Shown in pieces: positions 5,887 to 6,856 of a DNA stretch of 6,856 nt (position 1 is the first letter of the stretch; the number at the start of each line of letters is the position of its first letter). The notes below the pieces were generated by a model. That model saw nothing but the letters and a program-made list of their open reading frames with translations, searched no databases and had not been told where the DNA came from. Source of the stretch: an uncultured Oscillospiraceae bacterium (GTDB lineage: Bacteria; Bacillota; Clostridia; Oscillospirales; Oscillospiraceae); contig CAKUPH010000102.1 in the NCBI GenBank assembly GCA_934675115.1, forward strand, positions 1-6,856, written 5' to 3'. Made by a program: the position numbers and the translations under genes.

Positions 5887-6585
5887 ATGGGCAAAAAGAT
5901 CCTCGTGGTAGAGGACGAGAAAAACATCGTGGACATTCTGGTCTTCAATCTGGTCCGGGACGGCTATGACACGCTGGAGGCCTACGACGGCGCCACCGGC
6001 CTGAAGCTGGCGCTGGAGCAGGACCCGGACCTCATCCTGCTGGACCTGATGCTGCCGGAACTGGACGGCTTTGAGGTCTGCCGCCGTCTCCGGGCGGAGG
6101 GCCGGGCCACCCCGGTCATCATGCTCACCGCCCGCGAGGAGGAGACGGATAAGGTGCTGGGCCTTGAGCTTGGCGCCGACGATTACATCACAAAGCCCTT
6201 CTCCATGCGGGAGCTGCTGGCCCGTGTAAAGGCCAACATCCGCCGCACGGGCATGACTGTTGCCGCGCCCGCCCCCGGCGGCGGGCGGCTGGAGCTGGGC
6301 CGCATCACCGTGGACCCCCAGGCCATGACCGTCAGCAAGGACGGCGAAGCGCTGGAGCTGACCCAGCGGGAGTACGAGCTGGTGCGCCTGCTGTCCGCCC
6401 ACAAGGGGCAGGTCTTTTCCCGTGAGGCCCTCATGGAGCAGGTCTGGAATTACGAGGGCTACGTGGGCGACGTCCGGGCCGTGGACGTGGCCATCCGCCG
6501 CCTGCGTGAAAAGATCGAGGACGACCCCGCCGAGCCGAAGTTCATCGTTACCCGCCGGGGGCTGGGGTATGTGTTCAATGCCTAA
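5887..6585 (+). CDS. OmpR/PhoB-family response regulator, WalR-like
   Basis: A 232-residue DNA-binding response regulator. The receiver domain (about 4-117) has acidic residues E9-D10, phosphoacceptor D53 in LILLDLMLP, T81 and K103 in the KPFS motif, so it should accept phosphate from a histidine kinase. A short linker (about 121-133) leads to the winged-helix domain (about 134-230), with LTQREYELVRLLS (158-170) and a C-terminal region (DVRAVDVAIRRLREKIEDDP, then VTRRGLGYVF) that closely resembles WalR/YycF of Bacillus, the regulator of cell-wall turnover. PhoP-type regulators share much of this, so regulon identity is not settled. It overlaps functionally with the NUDIX gene as a co-transcribed unit. 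Usually a kinase gene follows directly; here a hairpin-rich repeat follows and any partner lies beyond the window or elsewhere. The C-terminus is of normal length. Confidence 0.95.
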   Translation: MGKKILVVEDEKNIVDILVFNLVRDGYDTLEAYDGATGLKLALEQDPDLILLDLMLPELDGFEVCRRLRAEGRATPVIMLTAREEETDKVLGLELGADDYITKPFSMRELLARVKANIRRTGMTVAAPAPGGGRLELGRITVDPQAMTVSKDGEALELTQREYELVRLLSAHKGQVFSREALMEQVWNYEGYVGDVRAVDVAIRRLREKIEDDPAEPKFIVTRRGLGYVFNA

Positions 6586-6597
6586 AGCATTGAATGC
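6571..6597 (+). other. Hairpin spanning the response-regulator stop codon
   Basis: TTCAATGC (6574-6581) and GCATTGAA (6587-6594) are perfect complements around CTAAA, which holds the TAA stop. Two G-U pairs and a G-C pair can extend the stem to 11 bp. No T-tract follows, so it is not a typical terminator. It might slow 3' decay of the mRNA or mark the edge of the adjoining repeat element. Confidence 0.55.
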
Positions 6598-6612
6598 ATA
6601 CTACCATAAGAG

Positions 6613-6856
6613 TGCAGGCCGAAGGCCCTGCAACCGCTTTCCTTTCACGAAAGAAGCAAAGAGTGGGGGATTCGCCCCCAAGGCGACCTACTTTTTGTAC
6701 GCACAAAAAGTAGGCAAAAAAGCGCTTAGGGAGAAAACGCGGATTCGACTTTTCGTATTCGCCGGAAGTCCGGCGAGGGACTTTGAGCGTCCTCCGCGGA
6801 CGCTCCGCTGGGGTGACTTTTCGTTCGTGCGAAAAGTCACCAAAAGCACGCACAGG
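6613..6856. repeat. Dense palindromic (hairpin) intergenic repeat element, cut by the window edge
   Basis: At least six more inverted repeats follow one another in about 230 nt: 6613-6632 (TGCAGGCC/GGCCCTGCA, one bulge); 6636-6657 (GCTT..CTTTC/GAAAGAAGC, TC bulge); 6664-6680 (TGGGGG/CCCCCA); 6687-6714 (perfect 12-bp CCTACTTTTTGT, loop ACGC); 6759-6776 (TCGCCGGA/TCCGGCGA); 6785-6805 (perfect 8-bp GAGCGTCC, loop TCCGC); 6812-6841 (perfect 12-bp GGTGACTTTTCG, loop TTCGTG). GACTTTTCGT occurs twice (6747-6756, 6815-6824), and both 12-bp hairpins are followed by a CAAAA-type stretch, hinting at duplicated modules. There is no T-tract after the stems and no credible gene. A REP/BIME- or MITE-like multicopy element is the best reading; copy number and right end are not visible. 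Confidence 0.75.

Noticed and set aside
6575..6853. 92-codon minus-strand reading frame across the hairpin-rich end
   Set aside because: It runs through every hairpin of the repeat and overlaps the regulator's stop. Its composition follows the palindromes, there is no Shine-Dalgarno, and frames like this arise from multicopy repeats.
6613..6856. CRISPR array or integron attC sites
   Set aside because: There is no regularly spaced identical direct repeat, no integrase or cas gene, and the stems differ in sequence and length.

Overview
This high-GC window shows strong AGGAGG-type ribosome binding sites, TTG start use, a WalR-like response regulator and a PAS/sigma-54 activator. Together these suggest a high-GC Clostridia, most likely an Oscillospiraceae-type gut Firmicute (related to Flavonifractor or Oscillibacter). 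That placement is inferred from codon style and protein families and was not tested by a search. Six protein genes are supported; each start was chosen from its Shine-Dalgarno and promoter spacing.

Left block, minus strand (41-2780). An exported, membrane-anchored 5'-nucleotidase/metallophosphatase is followed after 4 nt by a YbaK/ProX-type aminoacyl-tRNA deacylase, and a perfect 17-bp terminator hairpin closes the unit. Upstream, a gene for a six-helix rhomboid-like membrane protein with a Cys/His-rich C-terminus also runs on the minus strand and ends at its own bidirectional terminator.

Centre (3638-3861). A divergent control region separates the rhomboid-like gene from a plus-strand sigma-54 activator (PAS, AAA+, Fis-type HTH). 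It holds a promoter in each direction, a 19-bp palindrome over the predicted start site of the activator gene, and a wide inverted repeat of CGGCAAAAC placed almost equally far from both predicted start sites. The same TTTTGCC core also occurs as an inverted pair upstream of the nucleotidase.

Right block, plus strand (5266-6585). An extended -10 promoter overlapping the activator stop codon appears to drive an ADP-ribose-type NUDIX hydrolase and an OmpR/WalR-like response regulator in a tight operon. No histidine kinase follows within the window. The last ~270 bases are instead a dense series of hairpins, including two perfect 12-bp stems, which look like a palindromic intergenic repeat element cut off by the window edge.

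The most unusual structures are the terminal hairpin array, the shared inverted motif in two control regions, and the rhomboid-like protein with no visible protease dyad and a Cys/His tail. No CRISPR array, rRNA, tRNA or transposase gene was seen.
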